This document shows positions 12,640 through 20,212 of a stretch of DNA of 26,584 nucleotides, piece by piece. The notes under the pieces are model-generated. The model saw only the letters and a list, made by a program, of their open reading frames with translations. It was not told the origin of the DNA and searched no databases. The position numbers and the translations under genes are program-made. The DNA is from Candidatus Kerfeldbacteria bacterium. Its GTDB lineage: Bacteria > Patescibacteriota > Patescibacteriia > UBA9570. The stretch spans positions 3,001 to 29,584 of the forward strand of contig DOSP01000008.1 in NCBI GenBank assembly GCA_003512175.1. Reading direction: 5' to 3'. The number at the start of each line of letters is the position of its first letter. Position 1 is the stretch's first letter.

Positions 12640-14898
12640 AGTAGCGTTGGTGTACTCTTCACTGGTACCGCCCTTCGGTTTCCAAGTGGCTTTGAATTGA
12701 TACTGTTTGGCTTTACGAATACGCACCTCAATGATGGCTTGACCTTTTTTGTTAGTTTTTACCGTGTCGATCTTTTCAAACTTCTTGCCTGATTTTTGAA
12801 AAAACTTGACCCGCTGATTTTTCAATTTTTTTCCAGTGACTCCATCTTTTAACGTAACAGTGAATTCCGCTTTTTTCAAAACCGGCACTTTTTTCTTAGC
12901 CGCTTTTACCGTTAAGGCCGCCTTTGATTTAATTTCAAACAACCCACGACTGGTTCCAGCCGTGACGCCATCAAAAATGAGTGTGTAGAAGGTTTCTTCT
13001 TGTAACCCGGTATATTGCAAACCCCACGTGTCTCCCCCGTCCGTAGATTTGTATAACACACCTTGATTGAAGAAGTTGGTCGCACCTAGATACAATGTGT
13101 TTGGTGTCGTAGATGATTGAATTGCTAAACTGTTGAAGGATCGCAATTCGTCAATACCGTCGGTAATTTGATCCCAGGAATTACCGCTATCATTTGACCG
13201 ATAGAAACCAGATGTCCCAACGGCATAGATAATCGTGTCATCATCTGGATCAACCAGAATTTTGACGATATCTTCTTCAGGCGTACCATCGAGAGCTGTC
13301 CATGAATCATTTTCATAGACATAAATCCCTGTTAAATAATCCGACCCGGCATCCGCACCCACACCAACATACAACCGACCATCACTGGCTTGGGTAATGG
13401 TTTGTGCAGAGACATTATCAGTAATGGCTAAATCTTCCCAGGTTTCACCTTTATCGGTAGAGCGCAATACCATACCCACTTTACTATTGTTTGGTTCACC
13501 GTTTTCTACCGCTGCATATAGGGTGTTCGCATCCGTCACATCTGCCAGAATTTCATCAACTGAATAATCATGAGATAAGAGATCAGCCGCATCATTTGCT
13601 GTCCAACTGCTACCACCATCCGTGGTGCGCCGAATCGCTCCAATTTCTCCAACCACCACCATGTTCGGATCAGACGGATCCACCCAAATCGCTGTACCAG
13701 GATCTTCTAACACCGGAAACTCCCAAGTGGGATTAGTACTAGTAAAGTTTTGTGTCTTGGCAATACCATTGTAGGCGGCTGCCCAAACAATATCTTTATC
13801 AGTCGCTTGACTGATATCGGTGATCGTTACGCCGCTAATCCCTTCATTGATATCTTCCCAGGTTTGGCCACGATCAGTACTCTTGCTTAAACCAGGCATG
13901 CCATCGGCATAGAGCATGTCTACATCGTTGGGATCAACTAACAGGAAATGCCCACCTAATGCTGTGGTTTCAGAATCATCAGCACCAAGTGACTCCCAGT
14001 TCGCTAGATCGTCTGAATACATTTCACCCATATATAAACGCTCAGCAGTATCAAAGACACACCAGCTTGTCACAGAATTTGTACCCGTACCTACCCACGA
14101 ACTGCCGCCATTGGTAGAGAGATAATTATCTTCCCCGGAAAAACCACCTGTCAAACCAACCACACTAGCATCACTCCCATTGACGCAGACATGGACAGCT
14201 GCTGAAGTATCCTGCATGGCAGGAATGGATAATTCAGTCCAATTCTCCCCGTCATCCGTGCTTTTATAGAGATGGGCGACATAATCGCTGTCCATCGTTT
14301 GTACATAGACCGCACCAGCTGTGATGGCCATGCTCCAAATGTCTTCACTATTGGGTAAGGTCGTAGTGGTAAATGACTCACCACCATCGGCCGATGTATG
14401 AATTGTGCCTGGCGTACTGGTGCTCGACATGAACAGTGTATCGCCGATCACCAATAAAGCATTTCCATTGTCTTCTAAAATCCGGGTAAACGTTACGCCT
14501 TCATCCGTGCTTTTATAAAGCCCTTGGCTAAAAGTGGTATAGACATTACCGTCTGTATCCACTTCCACTCCAATCCCTCCACCATAGTCGACACCAGATA
14601 AACCATTCCAGGTCGCGCCACCATCGTCTGACCAGTAAAAGCCATTCGGTGAATCTTTCGCAACCGTATAGAGCTTGCTGCCATCTGGCGATAAAGCCAC
14701 ATCCCACAAATTTCCACCAAATGGTCCTAGGTTTTCGACGCTGGCTGTAGAGGTATTATCCGCTACCGGAACATCCCCACCTTCTTCAAATTCACCATCG
14801 CCGAAATCCCCATCATCAAAATCTCCGTCCGCCGCGATCGCTGCAAAGGCAAACCCAGCAATGACTAATCCACTACTGAGCTTAATAAGTGTGTGCAT
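12607..14898 (-). CDS. Secreted Asp-box (BNR) beta-propeller protein with acidic leader and Ig-like tail (763 aa)
   Basis: This is a paralogue of the protein at 7779-9962. A signal peptide (residues 1-22, ending Ala-Ile-Ala-Ala) is followed by an acidic Asp/Gly/Glu/Phe-rich repeat stretch (about residues 24-43) that the first propeller protein lacks. At least nine Asp-box motifs occur, such as SDDGGATW, STDDGENW, STNGGSSW, STDRGQTW, STDKGETW and STDGGDTW, consistent with two tandem propellers. The last 100 or so residues form a Lys-rich Ig-like domain ending Val-Lys-Val-Lys-Gly, closely resembling the end of its paralogue. Catalytic residues cannot be assigned, so a binding role at the cell surface is inferred. 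Its start lies about 28 nt downstream of a TATACT box in a promoter shared with the divergent membrane gene. Confidence 0.8.
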   Translation of the reverse strand: MHTLIKLSSGLVIAGFAFAAIAADGDFDDGDFGDGEFEEGGDVPVADNTSTASVENLGPFGGNLWDVALSPDGSKLYTVAKDSPNGFYWSDDGGATWNGLSGVDYGGGIGVEVDTDGNVYTTFSQGLYKSTDEGVTFTRILEDNGNALLVIGDTLFMSSTSTPGTIHTSADGGESFTTTTLPNSEDIWSMAITAGAVYVQTMDSDYVAHLYKSTDDGENWTELSIPAMQDTSAAVHVCVNGSDASVVGLTGGFSGEDNYLSTNGGSSWVGTGTNSVTSWCVFDTAERLYMGEMYSDDLANWESLGADDSETTALGGHFLLVDPNDVDMLYADGMPGLSKSTDRGQTWEDINEGISGVTITDISQATDKDIVWAAAYNGIAKTQNFTSTNPTWEFPVLEDPGTAIWVDPSDPNMVVVGEIGAIRRTTDGGSSWTANDAADLLSHDYSVDEILADVTDANTLYAAVENGEPNNSKVGMVLRSTDKGETWEDLAITDNVSAQTITQASDGRLYVGVGADAGSDYLTGIYVYENDSWTALDGTPEEDIVKILVDPDDDTIIYAVGTSGFYRSNDSGNSWDQITDGIDELRSFNSLAIQSSTTPNTLYLGATNFFNQGVLYKSTDGGDTWGLQYTGLQEETFYTLIFDGVTAGTSRGLFEIKSKAALTVKAAKKKVPVLKKAEFTVTLKDGVTGKKLKNQRVKFFQKSGKKFEKIDTVKTNKKGQAIIEVRIRKAKQYQFKATWKPKGGTSEEYTNATSSIVKVKGTN

Positions 14899-14902
14899 AT
14901 TT

Positions 14903-14936
14903 TTGTTATTGAGTTATTTACTTGGTATAGTATAGC
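14903..14936. promoter_or_regulatory. Divergent promoter with interlocked -10 boxes
   Basis: On the plus strand TTGTTA (14903-14908), a 17-bp spacer and TATAGT (14926-14931) place the start about 5 nt before ATG 14943. The same GGTATAGTATAGC stretch gives TATACT on the minus strand (14929-14934) for the propeller gene. This closely resembles the arrangement at 10605-10637. Confidence 0.6.
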
Positions 14937-14942
14937 AGATTT

Positions 14943-15530
14943 ATGTTGCCATATAAAGAGATCTTTGGGTACGGTGCCGTGCTGATTGGAACAATTGGTT
15001 ATATTCCTTATATTAAGGATATCTTGGCCAAACGGACCAAGCCGCATCTGTTTTCTTGGCTGATTTGGTTTCTCACAGAAGCCATTGCCTTTACTGTGCA
15101 ATGGTTTGAGCATGGTGGAGCGGGTGGTTGGGTGCATGGGATGCAGGCCGGCCTGTGTTTGGTAGTGGTACTATTGGCGATATGGTATGGACACCGCGCT
15201 ATCACCCGGTTCGATTGGTGGTCGCTTGGACTGGCAGTACTGGGCATAGTGTTGTGGTGGTGGACTAACCAAGCCTTGTTGGCCGTTCTATTGAGCATCG
15301 TCGTTGATGTACTGGCATTTGCACCAACCTTCCGCAAAAGTTATCGATTACCACAACAAGAAACCGCCCGGCTGTACGTCACGAGTGGCTTGAGCTATGG
15401 CTTGGCCTTATTTGCGCTTGGACAATATGCCGTGGTGAACTGGCTCTATCAAGCAGTACTGGTCGGTTTGAATTTCTCTATGGTGCTGTGGTTATTGATT
15501 TTACGCAGACGTGCTAAAATAAAAGCATGA
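14943..15530 (+). CDS. Multi-spanning membrane protein, PQ-loop-like (195 aa)
   Basis: The protein is almost entirely hydrophobic, with about seven predicted transmembrane helices. Two segments resemble PQ-loop/SWEET repeats: Gly-Tyr-Ile-Pro-Tyr-Ile-Lys-Asp-Ile near residue 20 and Ala-Pro-Thr-Phe-Arg-Lys-Ser-Tyr near residue 127, each placed after the first helix of a three-helix unit. That symmetry supports a small transporter of the PQ-loop kind, but the Gln of the motif is missing in both copies, so the family call is tentative and the substrate unknown. The stop overlaps the next start by 4 bp (ATGA), so the two membrane genes form an operon. The leader is predicted to be about 5 nt. Confidence 0.6.
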   Translation: MLPYKEIFGYGAVLIGTIGYIPYIKDILAKRTKPHLFSWLIWFLTEAIAFTVQWFEHGGAGGWVHGMQAGLCLVVVLLAIWYGHRAITRFDWWSLGLAVLGIVLWWWTNQALLAVLLSIVVDVLAFAPTFRKSYRLPQQETARLYVTSGLSYGLALFALGQYAVVNWLYQAVLVGLNFSMVLWLLILRRRAKIKA

Positions 15531-16120
15531 CCACAATACTCTGGCGCATTTTATTTGGTGGGGTGATTGTCTTCGAAGTATTGGTGTGGTTAGAATTGAT
15601 TCCCCTCACCGCTACATTCACCATCCTTGGCTTAATTATTACCCAAGGCGCCGCCTGGATTATATTAGAAATTGTTCAAGCGCGATTGCGTCGGCCATAT
15701 CAAGGCTGGATTATGTCGCTAGTGGTACTGGCGATGACGTTAGATATGGCTGGTGATTTATTTCATTGGTACGACAGGTTTTTTTGGTATGATGCCAGCT
15801 TGCACTTCTTTGGTTCAGCGGTAGCCGGCTTATGGGTGTGGAATATCGCCACGATTATCTATAGCAAACGTGCTCCACGTAAACTCATCTTGCTGTGCAG
15901 CTTTGGCCTAGCTGTCGCCATGGGCGTGGCCTATGAAATTGAAGAATATTTGGAAGATTACTTCACCGGTTCTCACCGGTTAGGTGATGCCTTTGATACC
16001 GGCCATGATTTATTGTTGAATACGCTCGGCGTTACCGTGGCTGTGACAATCGCTGCTAGGCTATACCACGTAAGGCATACCCAACCAAATAAGCCAAAGT
16101 TGCCGCAATCCCGCCGGTGA
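15527..16120 (+). CDS. DUF2238/YjdF-like integral membrane protein (197 aa)
   Basis: About five or six hydrophobic helices surround conserved polar motifs typical of this uncharacterised family: Tyr-Asp-Ala-Ser-Leu-His-Phe-Phe-Gly (near residue 87), Glu-Ile-Glu-Glu-Tyr (near 138) and Gly-Asp-Ala-Phe-Asp-Thr-Gly-His-Asp-Leu-Leu-Leu-Asn-Thr-Leu-Gly (near 155). The buried His, Glu and Asp residues suggest a metal or catalytic site within the membrane; this is inference. The gene is coupled to the upstream membrane gene by an ATGA overlap. Its final 65 bases overlap the convergent VIT1-type gene, so its polar tail is written on the antisense of that gene's last helix. Confidence 0.65.
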   Translation: MTTILWRILFGGVIVFEVLVWLELIPLTATFTILGLIITQGAAWIILEIVQARLRRPYQGWIMSLVVLAMTLDMAGDLFHWYDRFFWYDASLHFFGSAVAGLWVWNIATIIYSKRAPRKLILLCSFGLAVAMGVAYEIEEYLEDYFTGSHRLGDAFDTGHDLLLNTLGVTVAVTIAARLYHVRHTQPNKPKLPQSRR

Positions 16121-16760
16121 GGACAGTGCGTAGCCCGGCATCCCACCATTTACCATCGGTAAATTGGGCCTTGATCGTACCCACTATAAATAAAGCAATC
16201 ATGGTAAAAATACTGGTCACAATAAACACCACTTTGGTATCAAACTGGAAAAATGGCGTGAGCACATAGCCAATCAGTGGAATAATGCCGATCGCGTTAA
16301 ATGCCAAAAAAGTAGTTCGAGCGCTTTTCAATGGATAAATGGCTTCTTCCACTACATCAAACTCGTGCTTCATCATAATATCCACCCAGACATCCTTGTC
16401 TTTGGTGATCACATGAGTGGCCGATTCCAGTGCCTTACCAGTAAAGCCATGGTCTTGTAAGATCTGCTCAATTTCTTCCCGTTCCTCCTGAGGCTTTTCT
16501 CGAATTGATTTGTACTCTAACCGACGAATCCGTTGAATCCGTTCCTTTTCGGCTTTATCACTGGAATATTTACTCACGGCCATCGATACACCGTCAGCCA
16601 ACAAATTGGCAAAACCGAGAATTAATACAATGGCAACGGGCAAGCTGGCGCCTTCTACACCGGCCACTACCGCAAATGTGGTTACTGCACCATCAATCCC
16701 CCCATACACAAAATCGGACACCCAAATATATTTTGCCGACCGGGTTCGTTTCAGAGCCAT
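16056..16760 (-). CDS. VIT1/CCC1-family Fe2+/Mn2+ transporter (234 aa)
   Basis: VIT1/CCC1 proteins move iron or manganese across membranes, usually out of the cytosol. The signature first helix is present: Ser-Asp-Phe-Val-Tyr-Gly-Gly-Ile-Asp-Gly-Ala-Val-Thr-Thr-Phe (about residues 15-29), followed by Leu-Leu-Ala-Asp-Gly-Val-Ser-Met-Ala. A charged helical, Glu-rich metal-binding-type insert (about residues 60-140) separates these from three C-terminal helices. The ATG at 16758-16760 is preferred over the one 6 bases upstream because TATACT ends 1 base before that upstream ATG and 7 bases before this one, fitting a leaderless start. It shares its promoter region with the ZnuC-like gene going the other way, suggesting linked metal homeostasis. 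Confidence 0.82.
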   Translation of the reverse strand: MALKRTRSAKYIWVSDFVYGGIDGAVTTFAVVAGVEGASLPVAIVLILGFANLLADGVSMAVSKYSSDKAEKERIQRIRRLEYKSIREKPQEEREEIEQILQDHGFTGKALESATHVITKDKDVWVDIMMKHEFDVVEEAIYPLKSARTTFLAFNAIGIIPLIGYVLTPFFQFDTKVVFIVTSIFTMIALFIVGTIKAQFTDGKWWDAGLRTVLTGGIAATLAYLVGYALRGIA

Positions 16761-16767
16761 AGCCATT

Positions 16768-16817
16768 AGTATAGCCCGTTCCGCCCGATTGACAAATCAG
16801 ATCGTCATCAGTACAGT
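16768..16817. promoter_or_regulatory. Back-to-back promoters with overlapping -35 boxes
   Basis: Plus strand: TTGACA (16789-16794), 17 bp, TACAGT (16812-16817), 6 bases, ATG 16824. Minus strand: TTGTCA (16790-16795), 16 bp, TATACT (16768-16773), 7 bases, ATG 16760. The two -35 hexamers are read from the same seven base pairs, TTGACAA and its complement, so polymerase could not occupy both at once. Both transcripts are predicted leaderless. Confidence 0.75.
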
Positions 16818-16823
16818 CAAGCC

Positions 16824-17537
16824 ATGCACGGCGATTTGATTCATGCCGACAATATCAATCTCAAGTTTGGTGACGTCACTGTACTACGTAACGTTGGATT
16901 TGTGATTCCACAAGGTGCGTTTGTTTCCATTCTTGGACCAAATGGGGCGGGTAAGACTCAATTATTGCGCATCATGCTCGGGCTGTTACAACCCAGTAGT
17001 GGCAGTATCACGCGCCATTTCACCATGCGCGAAGTGGGGTATGTCCCACAGCGTCTGGCCGTTGATCCTACCTTTCCCATTACCGTGCATGAGTTTCTAC
17101 AAATGTATCTCCAGACTACGGGTTGGTGGATACATGGTTCTCTCCCTGCCTTCGACGACATGTTCGCCGTTACAGAATTACTCAGTAAACGGATCGGTAA
17201 ATTATCTGGCGGTCAGTTGCAGCGAGTACTGCTGGCGGGAGTGTTAAGCACCAAACCAAAAGTGTTATTCTTGGACGAATTCTCCAGCGGCATTGATCCC
17301 CGCGGTCAGGCTGAGTTATACAATTATCTTCATCGACTCAACGAGCAGTCTGGCGTAACAATTGTGATGGTGTCGCATGATGTCGATGTGACCGCGCAAT
17401 ATGCCGATGTTGTGCTGTGTCTGAATAAGGAATTAATTTGTACTGGCCGTCCACAGGATATTTTTACCCACGAGAACTTCCAAAAAATGTACGGCATCCC
17501 ATTGACTAAAGTTGATCAACACCACCATGACGATTGA
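16824..17537 (+). CDS. znuC: Metal-type ABC transporter ATP-binding protein, ZnuC/MntB-like (237 aa)
   Basis: It would power uptake of zinc, manganese or iron through the membrane partner encoded next. The Walker A motif is GPNGAGKT (residues 38-45), the signature LSGGQ is at 127-131, and Walker B ends at Asp151-Glu152. The usual Pro after the catalytic Glu is Phe153 here, an uncommon change. The switch His is His185. A His-rich tail (His-His-His-Asp-Asp) fits a metal transporter. The start has a perfect TTGACA-17-TACAGT promoter with the ATG at the predicted first transcribed base. The downstream permease gene overlaps by 11 bp. No substrate-binding protein gene is present in the window, so the metal cannot be decided. 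Confidence 0.85.
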   Translation: MHGDLIHADNINLKFGDVTVLRNVGFVIPQGAFVSILGPNGAGKTQLLRIMLGLLQPSSGSITRHFTMREVGYVPQRLAVDPTFPITVHEFLQMYLQTTGWWIHGSLPAFDDMFAVTELLSKRIGKLSGGQLQRVLLAGVLSTKPKVLFLDEFSSGIDPRGQAELYNYLHRLNEQSGVTIVMVSHDVDVTAQYADVVLCLNKELICTGRPQDIFTHENFQKMYGIPLTKVDQHHHDD

Positions 17538-18339
17538 TTTACTGCTGAACGCCTTTACGCTTCCTTTCATGCAACGCGCCATCGTGGCCGGTGTGGTGAT
17601 TGGTATCGCCGCAGCGTTTCTTGGCGTCTTCATTACCCTGCGTAATTTATCGTTTTATTCCGATACCATCGCACATTCTGCCTTAGCGGGCATTGCCTTA
17701 GGGTTACTGTTTCACCTATCCCCAACTCTGTCTGCTATTCTGTTTTGTATTTTTATCGGCATTATCACCGTGGCAATAAAAAATCGGTCGGTGATTAGTT
17801 TGGATACCGTCGTGGGAGTGATTTTTTCAGCCGGGTTGTCGCTGGGTGTAGTACTGATTAGTTTGTTGCCCAGCTATCGGTCAGAACTGTTTTCTATTTT
17901 ATTTGGGGACATCCTCACCCTGACTTGGTGGGACGTGAGCGTGGCAGCGGCTGTCAGTATCTCTGTGATTGTCTTCCTGCTCTATACCAGTAAACGATTA
18001 CTACTGATGACGTTCTCATCAGATTTCACTTTTGTGCGCGGCATCAATGGCACACGCTTGGATTATGCCTTCTTTATCGTTACCGCTCTTACCATTGCCG
18101 TGAGTATTAAAATTGTTGGCATCATTTTAGTCACCGGTTTGCTGATTTTACCAGCCGCTATTGCCAAGAACTTGGCTAAATCGTTTAAACAACTGGTTTG
18201 GCTGGCCGCTATTATCAGCGTTGTCTCAACTACTGTAGGGTTAAGCTTGTCATTTATCTTAGACTTACCCGCTGGTCCAACGATTATTCTTGTCTCAACG
18301 GTTGGTTTTGTGCTGTCGCTATTTGGTCGAGTGAAATAG
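17527..18339 (+). CDS. znuB: Metal-type ABC transporter permease, ZnuB/MntC-like (270 aa)
   Basis: A member of the ABC-3 membrane protein family with about eight hydrophobic helices. Typical features are Ala-Phe-Leu-Gly-Val-Phe-Ile-Thr-Leu-Arg-Asn, Ser-Asp-Thr-Ile-Ala-His-Ser-Ala-Leu-Ala-Gly near residue 50 (the coupling segment, here Tyr-Ser-Asp-Thr), and Leu-Leu-Ile-Leu-Pro-Ala-Ala-Ile-Ala near 210. It pairs with the ATPase encoded just upstream to form the import channel. ATG 17527 is chosen over a TTG 15 bases earlier because family members start shortly before the first helix. The last 56 bases overlap the 3' end of truB on the other strand. Confidence 0.83.
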   Translation: MTIDLLLNAFTLPFMQRAIVAGVVIGIAAAFLGVFITLRNLSFYSDTIAHSALAGIALGLLFHLSPTLSAILFCIFIGIITVAIKNRSVISLDTVVGVIFSAGLSLGVVLISLLPSYRSELFSILFGDILTLTWWDVSVAAAVSISVIVFLLYTSKRLLLMTFSSDFTFVRGINGTRLDYAFFIVTALTIAVSIKIVGIILVTGLLILPAAIAKNLAKSFKQLVWLAAIISVVSTTVGLSLSFILDLPAGPTIILVSTVGFVLSLFGRVK

Positions 18340-18901
18340 CGGAGGAGACGTCGTACGTGCCAATCTTGGTACGACGCAAGGCGGTGACATATCCGCCCAT
18401 GGCTCGAGCCAGTGATCGGATGTATGTTCCATGAGAACACTGTACTTGTAACGTCATAAATGGCTTTTCATAATCCAGTAATTCTAGACAGTAGATGGTG
18501 ACTGACCTGGGTGCTATCGTTACCGGTTTGCCTTGTCTGGCTAAACGATAGGCCCGCTCCCCGTTCACATGAATGGCGGAATAAGCTGGCGGAATTTGCT
18601 GGATTTTTCCAGTAAACTGTTTGAGATTTGGAAATTGAAATTTGGTGCTTGTGATCTCCCCTTCGCTATCATCTGTTGTACTGATTTTTCCCAGCTCGAT
18701 GGTTACCACATATTCTTTATCGAGTTTCATGAACCGATCTTGAGATTTTGTTTCTGCTCGACCAACCAATACAATCAACAACCCCGAGGCTAATGGGTCA
18801 AGCGTGCCGGCATGGCCAACCCGTTGAACGTTGAGCTGCCGCCGTACCCGAGCCACGACCGCAAATGAGGATAGGCCAACGGGTTTATCAATCAGCAGCA
18901 T
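18284..18901 (-). CDS. truB: tRNA pseudouridine55 synthase TruB, catalytic core only (205 aa)
   Basis: TruB changes uridine 55 in the T loop of tRNAs to pseudouridine. The catalytic motif Gly-His-Ala-Gly-Thr-Leu-Asp-Pro-Leu-Ala (Asp35) is intact, as are Asp-Lys-Pro-Val-Gly near the start, Pro-Pro-Ala-Tyr-Ser-Ala near residue 110, and His-Gly-Thr-Tyr-Ile-Arg-Ser-Leu-Ala near 165. The protein is clearly shorter than the roughly 300 residues of E. coli TruB because the C-terminal PUA-like domain is missing. This shortening fits a streamlined genome and need not be damage. ATG 18899-18901 overlaps the end of the upstream STAS-like gene by 14 bp, so the pair is coupled. Confidence 0.9.
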   Translation of the reverse strand: MLLIDKPVGLSSFAVVARVRRQLNVQRVGHAGTLDPLASGLLIVLVGRAETKSQDRFMKLDKEYVVTIELGKISTTDDSEGEITSTKFQFPNLKQFTGKIQQIPPAYSAIHVNGERAYRLARQGKPVTIAPRSVTIYCLELLDYEKPFMTLQVQCSHGTYIRSLARAMGGYVTALRRTKIGTYDVSSAISLDQIATAQNQPLRQE

Positions 18902-19304
18902 ACAGCCACGCCCGGGCGTCTTCTTCAGTAGCAAACGTTTTTAATTTATGCGGCATAAAGGCGCGTAGTAAATCAATCAGCAATGCCCAGCCATGGGGCA
19001 AACCAAACGCTGCTACTTTAGCAATGGCCTCATCATGGAGCATTTCCCGATAAATCGTGTTTGATTCTTGACTATTGAATTCACCGGAGTCAATCGTCCG
19101 AAAATCCATCAACACTTTCAACTTGGCCTGCGGAGCATGTCGTTTGATTTCGTCAAAGACACCTTTCATCCAACGTGATTCTTTGGTGTTGTCCTCTTCG
19201 CTGGTGGTAATCGTCCCAAATGTGACAAGGACAAAATCTGGCGCGGTGAACTCAATCACGTCTTGCTGTGGCGAAAACTGATACCGTTGTGTCGAGCTTG
19301 ACAT
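18888..19304 (-). CDS. SpoIIAA/STAS-like fold protein (138 aa)
   Basis: The pattern Lys-Val-Leu-Met-Asp-Phe-Arg-Thr-Ile-Asp followed by Ile-Ala-Lys-Val-Ala-Ala-Phe-Gly and, near the end, Lys-Thr-Phe-Ala-Thr-Glu-Glu-Asp-Ala-Arg-Ala-Trp-Leu resembles the SpoIIAA-like/STAS beta-alpha fold, in which the last helix is reached through a phenylalanine-rich strand. The fold is moderately supported; no partner or ligand is known. ATG 19302-19304 is preferred over ATG 19320-19322 because a TACACT box ends 8 bases before it and overlaps the upstream ATG. It is translationally coupled to truB, although no functional link between them is known to me. Confidence 0.55.
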   Translation of the reverse strand: MSSSTQRYQFSPQQDVIEFTAPDFVLVTFGTITTSEEDNTKESRWMKGVFDEIKRHAPQAKLKVLMDFRTIDSGEFNSQESNTIYREMLHDEAIAKVAAFGLPHGWALLIDLLRAFMPHKLKTFATEEDARAWLYAAD

Positions 19305-19325
19305 ATACGCCGAGTGTAGCATAGT
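19298..19325. promoter_or_regulatory. Promoter of the TPK operon, with opposing -10 box
   Basis: Plus strand: perfect TTGACA (19298-19303), 16 bp, CATAGT (19320-19325), 6 bases, ATG 19332. Minus strand: TACACT (RC of 19313-19318) ends 8 bases before ATG 19304. The two promoters overlap fully, and the plus -35 box lies across the first codons of the STAS-like gene. Confidence 0.65.
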
Positions 19326-19331
19326 GGTGCT

Positions 19332-19922
19332 ATGCAGACAATTGCATTAGTTGGCAACGGCACTTGGTTTGACTGTGGTATGGTACTTAAATCGTACGAT
19401 GTCATTATTGCGCTTGATGGTGGTCACCAATTTTGTCAAAAATTTGGTATCACGCCAACCATTACGTTAGGTGATGGTGACTCGATAACGGATAAACCCA
19501 CCAACTTTATCGTATCTACTGATCAAACGACCACCGATCTCCAGAAGGGTCTAGCGTATATTCAAGAACACTTTACTGATTATGTGATCGACTTATTCGG
19601 TTTTGTGAGTATCGATCGACTCGACCATACTCTCACCGCCATCCATCTGTTATACAACCACCGAGTGATTCGATCCTTATATACCCCCTATCAGCATTTG
19701 CGCCCGATTATTGATCAGATCGAATTAAAAAATGTAACTTCATTCTCGTTACTGCCAATCGAAGACTCAGCTACTGTCGAAATACAAGGAGCCAAATGGA
19801 ACGGACAATTTGTTCTTGATGAATCCTATTCCGGATTATCAAACAGTGCTGTGGCCGATACGGTACACATTTCGGTGATTGATCGACCGGTTTTATTGAT
19901 TACCCCTACCCAATGGACCTAA
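19332..19922 (+). CDS. Thiamine pyrophosphokinase-family protein (196 aa)
   Basis: Thiamine pyrophosphokinase makes thiamine diphosphate from thiamine and ATP. The family order of motifs is present: Ala-Leu-Asp-Gly-Gly (27-31), Gly-Asp-Gly-Asp-Ser (47-51, usually GDFDS), Asp-Gln-Thr-Thr-Thr-Asp-Leu-Gln-Lys (64-72), Arg-Leu-Asp-His-Thr (96-100) and a C-terminal Gly-Leu-Ser-Asn. The strand that precedes the Arg-Leu-Asp-His motif reads Phe-Gly-Phe-Val-Ser-Ile-Asp, lacking the usual Gly-Gly. Catalysis on thiamine is likely but not certain. The next gene starts within its stop codon region, and transaldolase follows, so a three-gene operon with TPP and pentose phosphate connections is suggested. 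Confidence 0.8.
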   Translation: MQTIALVGNGTWFDCGMVLKSYDVIIALDGGHQFCQKFGITPTITLGDGDSITDKPTNFIVSTDQTTTDLQKGLAYIQEHFTDYVIDLFGFVSIDRLDHTLTAIHLLYNHRVIRSLYTPYQHLRPIIDQIELKNVTSFSLLPIEDSATVEIQGAKWNGQFVLDESYSGLSNSAVADTVHISVIDRPVLLITPTQWT

Positions 19923-20212
19923 AAATAAATTTAAAGAAACCAATCAATCTGGCTAGTTGCCTACGGCAAGCTGGTTATCATCCCATTACTGGCAGTTGGG
20001 TACGCCATTTGGGACGCGGACATTATCCACGGTTTCACTTATATTTGGGTGATAAACCGAACTCACTTAAACTATCATTGCACATTGATCAGAAACAGCA
20101 CACTATTGACATGCCTGGCTTAAAACGGCATGCTGGTGAGTACAATTCCACTATTGTGCAAGAAGAAATGGCTAGATTGCAACGGTGGGTTAAATATTCT
20201 GAATCACTATGA
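19913..20212 (+). CDS. Small conserved-looking hypothetical protein (99 aa)
   Basis: I do not recognise it. It is basic, with many His and Arg residues (Arg-His-Leu-Gly-Arg-Gly-His-Tyr-Pro-Arg-Phe-His), and a mixed alpha/beta pattern; no signal peptide or membrane segment. It is locked between two genes: its ATG overlaps the end of the TPK-like gene by 10 bp and its stop overlaps the start of the transaldolase gene by 4 bp (ATGA). This tight coupling and its regular codon use make it a real gene. Confidence 0.65.
   Translation: MDLKINLKKPINLASCLRQAGYHPITGSWVRHLGRGHYPRFHLYLGDKPNSLKLSLHIDQKQHTIDMPGLKRHAGEYNSTIVQEEMARLQRWVKYSESL

Noticed and set aside
14675..15337. Frames crossing the divergent promoter region at 14.9 kb on either strand
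   Set aside because: They run through the start regions of two well-supported genes in the antisense sense and lack any protein signature.
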